Part shown: in pieces, positions 1 through 7,493 of the stretch
How positions within the stretch are numbered: the first letter of the stretch is position 1
Layout of the letters: every line of letters begins with the position of its first letter
Assembly (NCBI GenBank): GCA_003455595.1
Contig: DMQT01000250.1
Location: forward strand, 1 to 7,493
Source: Betaproteobacteria bacterium
GTDB taxonomy: Bacteria; Pseudomonadota; Gammaproteobacteria; Burkholderiales; Sulfuriferulaceae
DNA length: 7,493 nt
Direction of reading: 5' to 3'
Translations under genes and position numbers: made by a program
The notes under the pieces: model-generated
The model's database searches: none
Told to the model about the DNA's origin: nothing
The model's input: only the letters and a program-made list of their open reading frames with translations

Positions 1-39
1 GTGTTGATGGCGTTTGAAGAAAATGCAGGTGACGTTTAG
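1..39 (+). CDS. Possible 3' tail of an upstream plus-strand gene (partial)
   Basis: Frame 1 is open from the window edge for 12 codons (VLMAFEENAGDV) and ends in TAG. If real, it is the C-terminus of a gene lying mainly outside the window and convergent with the transporter gene, whose stop is 26 bases further on. Twelve open codons are not significant by themselves and the peptide is too short to recognise. No terminator-like hairpin is visible between the two stops. Confidence 0.25.
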   Translation: MLMAFEENAGDV

Positions 40-64
40 TTTGTATTGCTGTGACGAATTATTT

Positions 65-1300
65 TTACCCGTTTCTGGCTGAGCGTGCATGTTGGTAGTA
101 TCGGCCAACCGTTATGGCAAGCGTCGCCATGAGTAAATAGCTAGATGCTGCTAATGCCATGGTTTTTGCGCTATGCCAGACAAAAGGGGCGATGACGGCT
201 GCGGTAAATGCATTCATGCCCACTTGATACGCGCTTTGCAGGCTGGAGGCTAAACCGCGTCGGGCAGGAATTTTTTCTAACGCAAGAATCTGCAAACTAG
301 GCCAGACCATGGCCATTCCAAATGAATACACCGGGATGGCCAGAATATTCTGCGGTAATCCTGACGGCAAGAAAAAACCGATTAACAGATTGATAATGCA
401 GCCCAAGAGCATGACGAGAAAACCCAGACGAACGGTTTTGTCGGGGGAGAGTCTGCCGGCAGTACGAGAACTTGCATAAGATCCGCTCAACATGCCGATA
501 CTGACTGCTATAAAAAGCCATGAAAAACTGGAGAAGGTCGTATCGGCGATCGCGTGTAAAAAGTTGGGCGCGGAAAGAACATAAATCATATGCCCATTGA
601 TCAGGAGCGCCAAGGCCAGGCATAAATAGCTGAACTCAGGCAGGAGTAGCGCATCTTTATAGGCATGCACCAAGGGTTTGAATGCAAAAGGCTGGCGTTT
701 CTCCACTGGCAGGGTTTCTGGAAGAATACGCCAGACCGTAATAAACAAGACAGTACCCAGCGTCGACAAAAAAATGAACACCGAACGCCAGCCAAACTGG
801 TTGACCAATAAGCTGCCCAGCATCGGTGCCAATGCGGGTGCCAAGGAAAAAAACATCGAGATGTGCGCCATCAGTTTTTGGGCTGCGGCGCCTTTGAGTA
901 AATCCATTACAGTGGCTCGGCCAACGGACATGCCCGCACCTGCTGCCACGCCTTGTAATACGCGTCCTATGGACAAAACCAGGATATTGGGTGCGAAAAG
1001 GCAAATCAGTGCCGCTAACGTGTATAAAAACATACCCGCCAGAATGACTCGTTTACGGCCTAACGTATCGGAGATGCTACCATGCCAAAGCATCATGAAG
1101 GCAAAAGGGAGCAAGTAAGCAGGAAGCGTTTGCTGCACTTCAATCGGGCTGGCACCCAGGCTGGTACCGATATCCGGAAATGCCGGTAAATACATGGTGA
1201 TTGAAAAAGGCCCGATAGCCGTCAGCGCAGCAATTAATGGTGCAAATCCCCTCGGTGGGTTGGGGGAATGGGTTTGCACGGAGGCGGTGTCTGTCGTCAT
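65..1300 (-). CDS. MFS multidrug transporter, Bcr/CflA family
   Basis: This encodes a 411-residue inner-membrane protein of the size expected for a 12-TM major facilitator drug:proton antiporter. After a hydrophilic N-terminus of about 18 residues, TM1 leads into TMYLPAFPDIG (about 35-45), typical of Bcr/CflA proteins. The MFS motif A loop between TM2 and TM3 is present as GSISDTLGRKR (74-84, with D78 and R82). The RVLQGVAAGAG segment (about 113-123) followed by GRATVMD matches the TM4 region of this family. Hydrophobic segments continue to about residue 400. Family members export antibiotics, sulfonamides or small metabolites; the substrate cannot be read from sequence. The ATG at 1300 is chosen because the next Met falls inside TM1. 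No good Shine-Dalgarno precedes it. The gene is divergent from mvaB and appears monocistronic. Confidence 0.9.
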   Translation of the reverse strand: MTTDTASVQTHSPNPPRGFAPLIAALTAIGPFSITMYLPAFPDIGTSLGASPIEVQQTLPAYLLPFAFMMLWHGSISDTLGRKRVILAGMFLYTLAALICLFAPNILVLSIGRVLQGVAAGAGMSVGRATVMDLLKGAAAQKLMAHISMFFSLAPALAPMLGSLLVNQFGWRSVFIFLSTLGTVLFITVWRILPETLPVEKRQPFAFKPLVHAYKDALLLPEFSYLCLALALLINGHMIYVLSAPNFLHAIADTTFSSFSWLFIAVSIGMLSGSYASSRTAGRLSPDKTVRLGFLVMLLGCIINLLIGFFLPSGLPQNILAIPVYSFGMAMVWPSLQILALEKIPARRGLASSLQSAYQVGMNAFTAAVIAPFVWHSAKTMALAASSYLLMATLAITVGRYYQHARSARNG

Positions 1301-1444
1301 GAGATGTGGAAGGGCACAGGAAAAATTATTCTTGCTGAGCCGGATATTTTCCCATAGATGAAGAGCGTAGCGATCGTTCGAGTAAACTTGGTAACCTTGG
1401 CTGTTGATTTTTCATCGCCGTCTGATTCCCTTGAATGATTATTT
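1301..1444. promoter_or_regulatory. Divergent intergenic region between transporter and mvaB
   Basis: These 144 bases must hold the promoters of both the leftward transporter gene and rightward mvaB. I see no convincing -35/-10 pair or long palindrome. A short repeat, CTTGGTAACCTTGG, lies near 1387-1400 and could be a regulator half-site pair, but nothing in the sequence proves it. Neither start codon has a strong ribosome binding site. Confidence 0.4.
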
Positions 1445-2368
1445 ATGACACTTCCCAGTAAAGTTCGAATCGTTGAAGTGGGCCCGCGTGATGGCTTGCA
1501 AAACGAAAAGCCGCTGATCTCAACCGAGATCAAGGTTGAATTGATTCATCGCTTGGCATCAGCCGGTCTGCGTACGATTGAAGCTACCGCCTTCGTTTCA
1601 TCCAAGTGGGTGCCACAGATGGCGGATGCAGCAGCGGTTTTTGCTGCCATTCAACCCTTGCCGACGGTGGCTTATCCAGTACTCACGCCGAATAAACAGG
1701 GGTTTGACGCGGCCGTGGCAGCAGGGGCAAAAGAAGTCAGCGTATTTAGTGCCGCGTCGGAAACTTTTTCGCAGAAAAATACGCATTGCTCGATGAGCGA
1801 GTCGCTTGAGCGATGCCGTGCGGTGGTAGAAGCTGCCAAGGCCGAAAATATCAAAGTGCGCGGTTATGTTTCCTGCGTTTTAGGCTGCCCTTACGAGGGC
1901 GAGATCACGCCGCTAGCGGTAGCCGAGGTGGCGCGTGCGCTGTTTGAGATGGGCTGTTATGAAGTGAGTTTGGGCGACACTATCGGCACGGGCACGCCAG
2001 AAAAAACCAAGGCGATGCTCGAAGCGGTTGCACGGTGGGTGCCATTAAAAAAACTGGCAGGCCATTTTCATGACACTTGGGGCATGGCCATTGCCAATGT
2101 GTATGCCTCGCTGGAAACGGGCGTATCCGTGTTTGATAGTTCTATTGCAGGTTTGGGTGGCTGCCCCTATGCATCGGGTGCGTTGGGTAATGTGGCCACA
2201 GAAGATGTGGTCTGGCTGCTTCAAGGCTGCGGCATTGAGTGTGGCGTGAATCTTGACGCACTGGTGGATACCGCCGCGTGGATTTCTCATGAGCTGGGCC
2301 GTGCGCCTTCATCGCGTGTGGCGCGGGCGATGATGGCGCGGCGAAACTTAGCCTTGAACGTGGTTTGA
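1445..2368 (+). CDS. mvaB: Hydroxymethylglutaryl-CoA lyase
   Basis: The enzyme cleaves (S)-3-hydroxy-3-methylglutaryl-CoA to acetoacetate and acetyl-CoA, the final step of leucine catabolism, in the cytoplasm. The 307-residue TIM-barrel protein of the DRE-TIM/HMGL-like family shows the N-terminal [12 protein letters not shown] motif (catalytic R15, metal ligand D16), the GHFHDTWG motif with metal ligands H207 and H209, and the HMG-CoA lyase signature [16 protein letters not shown] with catalytic C240 and N249. The G-L-G-G-C-P-Y signature separates it from isopropylmalate and homocitrate synthases. Length is normal for bacterial MvaB, and the protein starts directly before the first strand ([12 protein letters not shown]), which supports the ATG at 1445. 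The other leucine-pathway genes (acyl-CoA dehydrogenase, carboxylase, enoyl hydratase) are not in the window. A DUF1289 gene follows 15 bases after the stop. Confidence 0.96.
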   Translation: MTLPSKVRIVEVGPRDGLQNEKPLISTEIKVELIHRLASAGLRTIEATAFVSSKWVPQMADAAAVFAAIQPLPTVAYPVLTPNKQGFDAAVAAGAKEVSVFSAASETFSQKNTHCSMSESLERCRAVVEAAKAENIKVRGYVSCVLGCPYEGEITPLAVAEVARALFEMGCYEVSLGDTIGTGTPEKTKAMLEAVARWVPLKKLAGHFHDTWGMAIANVYASLETGVSVFDSSIAGLGGCPYASGALGNVATEDVVWLLQGCGIECGVNLDALVDTAAWISHELGRAPSSRVARAMMARRNLALNVV

Positions 2369-2383
2369 AATGTCGGCGCTGGC

Positions 2384-2584
2384 ATGACGGCGATTAATTC
2401 ACCCTGCGTCAATGTGTGTCGCATGCAAGGCAATCTGTGCGCCGGTTGCCATCGCACACTGGACGAAATTGCCAACTGGAGCCAGATGAGCGACGCCGAA
2501 AAACAGCGTGTGCTCGTTGCTGCCGCACAACGCGCCAACAGTGGTGGCGTGGTCGGGCAGAAAATAGCTACCCTCCGGACTTGA
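2384..2584 (+). CDS. DUF1289 family small cysteine-motif protein
   Basis: This 66-residue protein has the DUF1289 pattern: SPCVNVCRMQGNLCAGCHRTLDEIANW, in two pairs of cysteines (C8, C12, C19, C22) followed by R-T-x-x-E-I-x-x-W. The four cysteines look suited to bind a metal or Fe-S centre, but the family function is not established; that is inference from the spacing. The C-terminal half is Ala/Arg-rich and probably helical (SDAEKQRVLVAAAQRA). The gene starts 15 bases after mvaB on the same strand and is likely in the same transcript. Length is typical for the family. An ATG at 2370 is in another frame, so 2384 is the only sensible start. Confidence 0.85.
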   Translation: MTAINSPCVNVCRMQGNLCAGCHRTLDEIANWSQMSDAEKQRVLVAAAQRANSGGVVGQKIATLRT

Positions 2585-2726
2585 ATTCGCCAGGCTTTTT
2601 TATTTGAAATTCAATATCAAACCCAATCACTCAGACGCAAACCTCAATTGGCTGTATACGCAGTCGCTTGGGTGTTGTAAGCGCAGTAGAAGTGTGCACG
2701 GGGGGATGGAGGGTGCAGTTGCAGAT
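2585..2726. other. Convergent intergenic gap and composition boundary
   Basis: This 142-base gap separates the rightward mvaB/DUF1289 pair from the leftward oxygenase operon. The left part (to about 2640) is AT-rich with a six-T run at 2596-2601; the right part takes on the GC-rich character of the operon. No gene is supported. No stable hairpin directly precedes the T run, so a terminator is not called. No transposase remnant or repeat marks the junction. Confidence 0.5.
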
Positions 2727-3536
2727 TCATGGTTTGAATCTGTCCTTGGACGAGTCTGACGGCGTTCCGGCCATGAGGCCGCCATCCACCACGAAGTTCT
2801 CCCCGGTTACCCAGCTGGACTCGTCGGACGCGAGATAAAGCGCGCAATAGGCGATGTCCTCGGGCTGGCCATAGCGCTTCAGCGGTTGGCTCTGGAGGAT
2901 TCCGGAAAGCATCTGGTCCACCATCGCGGGGTCCATGCGGTCGAGCACCGGGGTTCTGATCAGGCCGGGGGAGATGGTGTTCACGCGGATTCCCGAACTG
3001 CCCAACTCCACCGCCAGCGAGCGGTTCATGGCGATGGCGCCTGCCTTGGCAGCGCCGTGGGCGAACTGGTATACCGAGCCCCAGGATGCCCCGGTCAGTG
3101 CCGCGATCGACGAGGTGGTGATGATCGAGCCGCCTCCGCGGCGCTTCAGTACCGGTACCGCATGCTTGATCGCGTAATAGATCAAATCCAGCTCGTTGCG
3201 AATGATGAAGTGCCAGCTCTCGCTGCTCAACTCGTCGAGCTTGCCGTAGTGGCAGGCCGAGGCGTTGTTGTAGAGGATGTCGAAGTCGCCGAAGGACTCG
3301 ACCGCAAAGGCGATCCATTCCCGCACTTCATTCTCGTCGCCCAGGTCCACCCGGCGGGTGACCATTTGCCCACCCTGCGCGTGCACCAGCCGCAGCGTCT
3401 CCTGATCATCTTCCGCGCGCACGTCGCAACCGACGATCCTGGCCCCCTCGCGGGCGAAGAGCAGCGCTGCTGCGCGTCCCTGCCCGCCGCCGGTGCCGGT
3501 GATGAGCGCAACCTTGTTTGCCAATCGCAATGTCAT
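2727..3536 (-). CDS. Short-chain dehydrogenase/reductase with His in place of catalytic Tyr
   Basis: A 269-residue classical SDR, predicted to oxidise or reduce an alcohol/ketone with NAD(P). The Rossmann fold is clear: TGTGGGQG (13-20) for cofactor, D39 at the end of the second strand (CDVR) suggesting NAD(H) preference, VDL at 63-65, NNAS at 90-93, structural N114, catalytic-type S142/S143, and SPGLIRTPV (189-197). The active-site helix reads AHGAAKAGAIAMNRSLA: K164 aligns with the catalytic lysine, but four residues before it is H160, not Tyr. A Tyr at 156 is eight residues from the lysine, so it does not make YxxxK. The gene is last in the operon, 9 bases after the 115-residue protein. 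GAGGAAA, overlapping that gene's stop, is its ribosome binding site 4 bases from ATG. Likely role: dehydrogenation of a product of the neighbouring oxygenase; substrate unknown. A short charged tail (260-269) extends past the usual SDR end. Confidence 0.9.
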   Translation of the reverse strand: MTLRLANKVALITGTGGGQGRAAALLFAREGARIVGCDVRAEDDQETLRLVHAQGGQMVTRRVDLGDENEVREWIAFAVESFGDFDILYNNASACHYGKLDELSSESWHFIIRNELDLIYYAIKHAVPVLKRRGGGSIITTSSIAALTGASWGSVYQFAHGAAKAGAIAMNRSLAVELGSSGIRVNTISPGLIRTPVLDRMDPAMVDQMLSGILQSQPLKRYGQPEDIAYCALYLASDESSWVTGENFVVDGGLMAGTPSDSSKDRFKP

Positions 3537-3545
3537 GTTTTTTCC

Positions 3546-3893
3546 TCAGTGCCAGGCGCTGCCGTCTTCTTCGTGCACCAGGTGCAGGCGCTGAAGCGGA
3601 AAGCCGCCGGGAATATCGGCAGAATGGAAGCGACTCACCGCCATGTCGATCTCGGCCATCATCAGGGCGAGATAGCCGTATGGTTTAAGCGCGGCGGGAA
3701 GCGCGTCCAGCGGATAGCGGTTGAGCGTCTCGATGAGTCCCCGCAGATGCGGCAACACTGCGTCGTGGAACGCGGTCAGTTGCTGCATGTCGCTGGCCAG
3801 CCGGCGGGCGATGCGCTGGCTTTCCGTCGGCAGCGCCCATTGCTCCAGAAAGGCCGCGAGCGGTTTCAGTTCGGCCGGGACAGTGTCGCTCAC
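3546..3893 (-). CDS. Uncharacterised 115-residue protein of the oxygenase operon
   Basis: I do not recognise this family. The frame is open further upstream (to 4172), but that part lies under the oxygenase and is Arg/Pro/Gly-rich shadow sequence. The real start is the GTG at 3893, which forms a 4-base GTGA overlap with the oxygenase stop and has a purine-rich GGGAGAGCAGGA just before it, pointing to translational coupling. The product (SDTVPAELKPLAAFLEQWALP...) has no signal peptide, no membrane segment and no cysteine. It looks mostly helical: two amphipathic stretches at about 22-60, then KPYGYLALMMAEIDMAVSRF (69-88) and a C-terminal part with GGFPLQRLHLVHEED. It is too short for a ring-hydroxylating dioxygenase beta subunit (usually about 160-180 residues) and has no Fe-S or flavin motif, so it is not an electron carrier. 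Its place suggests a partner or stabiliser of the oxygenase; that is inference. Confidence 0.75.
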   Translation of the reverse strand: MSDTVPAELKPLAAFLEQWALPTESQRIARRLASDMQQLTAFHDAVLPHLRGLIETLNRYPLDALPAALKPYGYLALMMAEIDMAVSRFHSADIPGGFPLQRLHLVHEEDGSAWH

Positions 3894-5125
3894 GTCCTGC
3901 TCTCCCGCTGTAGAGGTCCGTTCACGGTCAGTTCTTCCAGCCGGCGATGAAACTCGATCAACACGCCCTCCTGGATGCTGAAGACGATCTCGGGACGGTA
4001 CCCATGGGCCATGTTGGCCTGGGTGTGCTCCAGGGTGGAGAGATCCTCGGTCAGCACGTCGCGCACGTTGTAATTGTTGAGGCACAGGTTGAACATCTCG
4101 CCGAAATTGGCCGGCGCGCCGTAGCTGTAGACGTCCATCTCGAACACCGAGCTTTGCGGCGTCACCGGCCACGCACGCTGGATCATGAAACCACTGCCCT
4201 GCACGAACAGCACCACGTTAGGCAGGATGCCGTAGTTGTCGAAGGCCCAGTCGGGGCGTTGCTCCAGGTTGTAAACCTCAGGGTGTGCGGTTTTCATGCC
4301 ATCCACCTGGGAGCGCACATAGGTTCCGCCTTGACCCAGTTCTGCGGCCAGCATCTGCAGCGGCGTAGGTGTGGTCTTGGTCATATCGTGATGGATGGTC
4401 AGACGACTCAGGACGGCGCCGTTGCCCTCGAAAATGGTCGGCACGACAGCAGTGCAGGGCAGTGCGCCGGCGATTGAACGCGCGTGCAGCGATTCGACGT
4501 GATAGCCCTCGAGCTGGGCATCGCACACGAACTTCCAGTTCGCCTTGATCTCGGCGCGGAAGGAATAGGCGCGGTGCCAGTGCGGTTCGGCGAGGTGCTC
4601 GCCGAGCCCCTGGCTGGTGAGCGGCTCAAGATATTCGTCCAGCCCGCGTGCCGGCTTGTCGGCCAGGTTGAGGTAGATGAACCCTCCCCAGGTGTCACAG
4701 TGGATGGGTCGCAGGCCGTGGCGCGCGGGATCGAGATCGGTAAAATAATGCTGGCCCGGTACGTGCACCAACCGGCCGGTGTGGTCGTACACCCAGCCGT
4801 GGAAGGCGCAGTTGAACGCCCGCGCTGAGCCCTTGCGCGTGTGTGCCATCACGACCTTGTTGCCGCGGTGCCCGCAGACGTTGTGGAAGGCCCGTACCTT
4901 GCCATCCTTACCGTGCACTATGAGGGCGGATACACCAATCGCGTGCAGATCCCGCACCATAAAGTCACCGGGTGCCGGGACATCCGAAAGACGCCCGACG
5001 TTCAGCCAGGAGTGGCGAAATACATTCTCGATCTCAGCCCGGAAATAATCTTCCGCATAATAACGGTGAGTCGAAAACACTTGGCTATGAGTGGGAGTTA
5101 CCCCCCGAAAATCTATGCTGCCCAC
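3890..5125 (-). CDS. Rieske non-heme iron oxygenase, alpha (catalytic) subunit
   Basis: This encodes an aromatic-ring-hydroxylating-type oxygenase terminal component (phenylpropionate dioxygenase large-subunit family), which uses O2 and electrons from a separate reductase to hydroxylate or demethylate an organic substrate. From the GTG at 5125 it has 411 residues, normal for the family. The Rieske [2Fe-2S] motif is NVCGHRG...FNCAFHGW with C84, H86, C106 and H109. The mononuclear iron motif is DAQLEGYHVESLH with H209 and H214, and E206 at the position bridging to the Rieske centre. The third ligand is probably D361 in LTEDLSTLEHTQ. The GTG at 5134 is rejected because it lies inside the Shine-Dalgarno GAGGTGA; that site is ideally spaced for 5125. 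It is the first gene of a three-gene operon with the 115-residue protein and the SDR. No ferredoxin, reductase or beta subunit is nearby. Substrate is not deducible. Confidence 0.93.
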   Translation of the reverse strand: MGSIDFRGVTPTHSQVFSTHRYYAEDYFRAEIENVFRHSWLNVGRLSDVPAPGDFMVRDLHAIGVSALIVHGKDGKVRAFHNVCGHRGNKVVMAHTRKGSARAFNCAFHGWVYDHTGRLVHVPGQHYFTDLDPARHGLRPIHCDTWGGFIYLNLADKPARGLDEYLEPLTSQGLGEHLAEPHWHRAYSFRAEIKANWKFVCDAQLEGYHVESLHARSIAGALPCTAVVPTIFEGNGAVLSRLTIHHDMTKTTPTPLQMLAAELGQGGTYVRSQVDGMKTAHPEVYNLEQRPDWAFDNYGILPNVVLFVQGSGFMIQRAWPVTPQSSVFEMDVYSYGAPANFGEMFNLCLNNYNVRDVLTEDLSTLEHTQANMAHGYRPEIVFSIQEGVLIEFHRRLEELTVNGPLQRESRT

Positions 5126-5130
5126 AGTGA

Positions 5131-5137
5131 TCACCTC
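5131..5137 (-). promoter_or_regulatory. Ribosome binding site that sets the oxygenase start
   Basis: Read on the minus strand this is GAGGTGA, a near-perfect Shine-Dalgarno, followed by TCACT and the GTG at 5125. Because the alternative GTG at 5134 is inside it, the downstream GTG is the better start and the protein is three residues shorter than the longest open frame. Confidence 0.7.
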
Positions 5138-5161
5138 AAAATTTTTTTAATAACTTGAAAT

Positions 5162-5183
5162 AAGCAATCTACCGAGATTGCTT
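5162..5183. repeat. Perfect 9-bp inverted repeat upstream of the oxygenase operon
   Basis: AAGCAATCT and AGATTGCTT flank a 4-base spacer (ACCG). The palindrome is 24 bases upstream of the Shine-Dalgarno of the oxygenase gene. It may be an operator for a TetR-, MarR- or GntR-like regulator encoded elsewhere, or, if transcription starts upstream of it, a leader hairpin. It lacks a following U-tract long enough and close enough to be a confident terminator in either direction. Confidence 0.6.
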
Positions 5184-5196
5184 GGTAAAGGCAAAT

Positions 5197-5218
5197 ATTA
5201 CTACTATTACTACTATTA
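5197..5218. repeat. Short tandem repeat, 9-bp period
   Basis: ATTACTACT occurs twice head to tail, followed by ATTA. It lies in the AT-rich spacer 7 bases outside the IS left end. It may be simple slippage sequence in the target DNA; it also provides the only AT-rich -10-like hexamers facing the oxygenase gene. Confidence 0.6.
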
Positions 5219-5231
5219 AGTGGAGTGTCAA
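5204..5231 (-). promoter_or_regulatory. Possible IS/target hybrid promoter toward the oxygenase operon
   Basis: Read outward on the minus strand, the IS left terminus (5231-5226) is TTGACA, an exact sigma-70 -35 hexamer. Sixteen bases further is TAATAG (5209-5204), a weak -10 (three of six consensus bases). Hybrid promoters made from an outward -35 at an IS end and a -10 in the target are well known, including for IS21-like elements. The weak -10 makes activity uncertain. A transcript from here would carry the 9-bp inverted repeat as a 5' leader hairpin. Confidence 0.35.
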
Positions 5232-5285
5232 CGGCGATTTAAAACTGACACAGATTTCATTCACTCAGCGATTTAAAACTGATAC
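5226..5285 (+). repeat. IS left end: terminal inverted repeat plus internal repeat
   Basis: Two copies of GCGATTTAAAACTGAYAC lie at 5234-5251 and 5268-5285, 17 of 18 bases identical and offset by 34 bp. The outer copy belongs to the terminal repeat starting TGTCA at 5226. The inner copy pairs with 7289-7306 at the other end (15 of 18 in inverted orientation). Such multiple end repeats are the presumed IstA binding sites in IS21-family elements. Confidence 0.8.
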
Positions 5286-5304
5286 ACCACCAAACTCTGA
5301 TTTT

Positions 5305-5367
5305 GCGTGGCCCAGGCCTCTTGGAAGGTGGGCCGTAGGCCCAACCGGAAAGATGCCTGGGCCACGC
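5305..5367. repeat. Nested GC-rich inverted repeat after istB
   Basis: GCGTGGCCCAGGC (5305-5317) is perfectly repeated in inverse as GCCTGGGCCACGC (5355-5367). Inside the 37-base loop a second perfect hairpin, TGGGCC-GTA-GGCCCA (5329-5343), is found. The structure starts 5 bases beyond the ancestral istB stop. In the istB direction it is followed by AAAATC, not by U's, so it is not a canonical intrinsic terminator. It could block transcription or translation running into or out of the element, or form a cruciform near the IS end. Confidence 0.75.
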
Positions 5368-5372
5368 GGTGC

Positions 5373-7279
<1,907 letters not shown>

Positions 7280-7288
7280 CAACTCGGT

Positions 7289-7338
7289 GTATCAACTTTC
7301 AATCGCTGGCTTGTATCAATTTATATCCGCTGCTGACA
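7289..7338 (-). repeat. IS right end: terminal inverted repeat plus internal repeat
   Basis: Two related 18-base copies read on the plus strand as GTATCAACTTTCAATCGC (7289-7306) and GTATCAATTTATATCCGC (7313-7330). They are inverted relatives of the two left-end repeats, but are more diverged from each other than the left pair. The outer one continues to the terminus TGACA at 7338. The inner copy lies just upstream of istA, where it could also let IstA affect its own transcription. Confidence 0.75.
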
Positions 7339-7493
7339 GCAAGCGTTCTCATATCAATGAGTCGAAATTCAGGCACGTGAGATTCAGTATTCTGCGATGA
7401 TTTTCAGATTCGGTCGTCGACAGCCTTCGCGTCCAAAACGGATTCAAATAACTACCCTGCCATTTCAGCGGTCAATTTGTTATGCTTTGAACT
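7339..7493. other. Flank right of the IS, no gene seen
   Basis: These 155 bases contain no convincing coding frame, RNA gene or further IS end. The sequence is of intermediate composition. It does not resemble the AT-rich DNA at the left IS flank and does not repeat its last bases, so nothing here shows where the interrupted target continues. Confidence 0.4.

Noticed and set aside
2585..2605. Terminator after DUF1289 at the six-T run
   Set aside because: The only arms just before the T's are GCC/GGC with a one-base loop; no stable stem could be built.
2644..3318. Minus-strand open frame overlapping the SDR in another frame
   Set aside because: The product is an Arg/His/Pro-rich shadow of the SDR and has no motif; the SDR frame carries all conserved residues.
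2886..3950. Long plus-strand open frame (354 codons) opposite the SDR and small protein
   Set aside because: It is antisense to clear coding sequence in GC-rich DNA. Its product is rich in His, Arg, Gly and Ala with no family character, and it crosses two real genes.
5305..5367. Integron attC-like site, suggested by nested inverted repeats and a GCCCAAC string
   Set aside because: There is no matching GTTRRRY partner at the opposite end and no integrase or cassette array. The location inside an IS21 element after istB explains it better.
5305..5367. Intrinsic terminator for istB
   Set aside because: In the istB direction the hairpin is followed by AAAATC on the RNA sense strand, not by a U-tract; in the other direction no T run follows either.

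Overview
The window reads as a piece of a proteobacterial chromosome, most likely betaproteobacterial. This is inferred from protein character (Bcr/CflA transporter, mvaB-type HMG-CoA lyase next to a DUF1289 protein, IS21-family element), not from a marker gene. It has three blocks with different base composition and history.

Block 1 (1-2584) is moderate in GC and looks like native housekeeping DNA. A Bcr/CflA-type drug:H+ antiporter on the minus strand is divergent from mvaB (hydroxymethylglutaryl-CoA lyase, the last step of leucine catabolism) on the plus strand. A 66-residue DUF1289 cysteine-motif protein follows mvaB closely and is probably co-transcribed.

Block 2 (about 2640-5137) is visibly richer in G+C. 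It is a compact minus-strand catabolic operon read from right to left: a Rieske non-heme iron oxygenase alpha subunit, an unrecognised 115-residue protein whose GTG start overlaps the oxygenase stop by 4 bases (GTGA), and a short-chain dehydrogenase 9 bases further on. Oxygenase plus dehydrogenase suggests oxidation of an unknown organic substrate. No ferredoxin, reductase or beta subunit is in the window, so electron supply must come from elsewhere. The dehydrogenase has His where the catalytic Tyr of the YxxxK motif is normally aligned.

Block 3 (5226-7338) is a complete but apparently dead IS21-family insertion sequence. It has TG...CA ends with two related repeats at each end, istA and istB overlapping by ATGA, and a strong nested hairpin after istB. 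Each gene is interrupted by one in-frame stop exactly where a Trp codon is expected (TAG in istA, TGA in istB). No target-site duplication is visible. Its left end carries an outward-facing TTGACA hexamer pointed at the oxygenase operon about 100 bp away. The spacer between IS and operon is AT-rich and holds a perfect 9-bp inverted repeat and a short tandem repeat. The IS could therefore supply or alter expression of the operon. The last 155 bases show no recognisable gene.

Most unusual points: the uncharacterised small protein locked between oxygenase and dehydrogenase, the His-for-Tyr dehydrogenase, the possible IS/target hybrid promoter with a leader palindrome, and the twin Trp-to-stop lesions in the IS.
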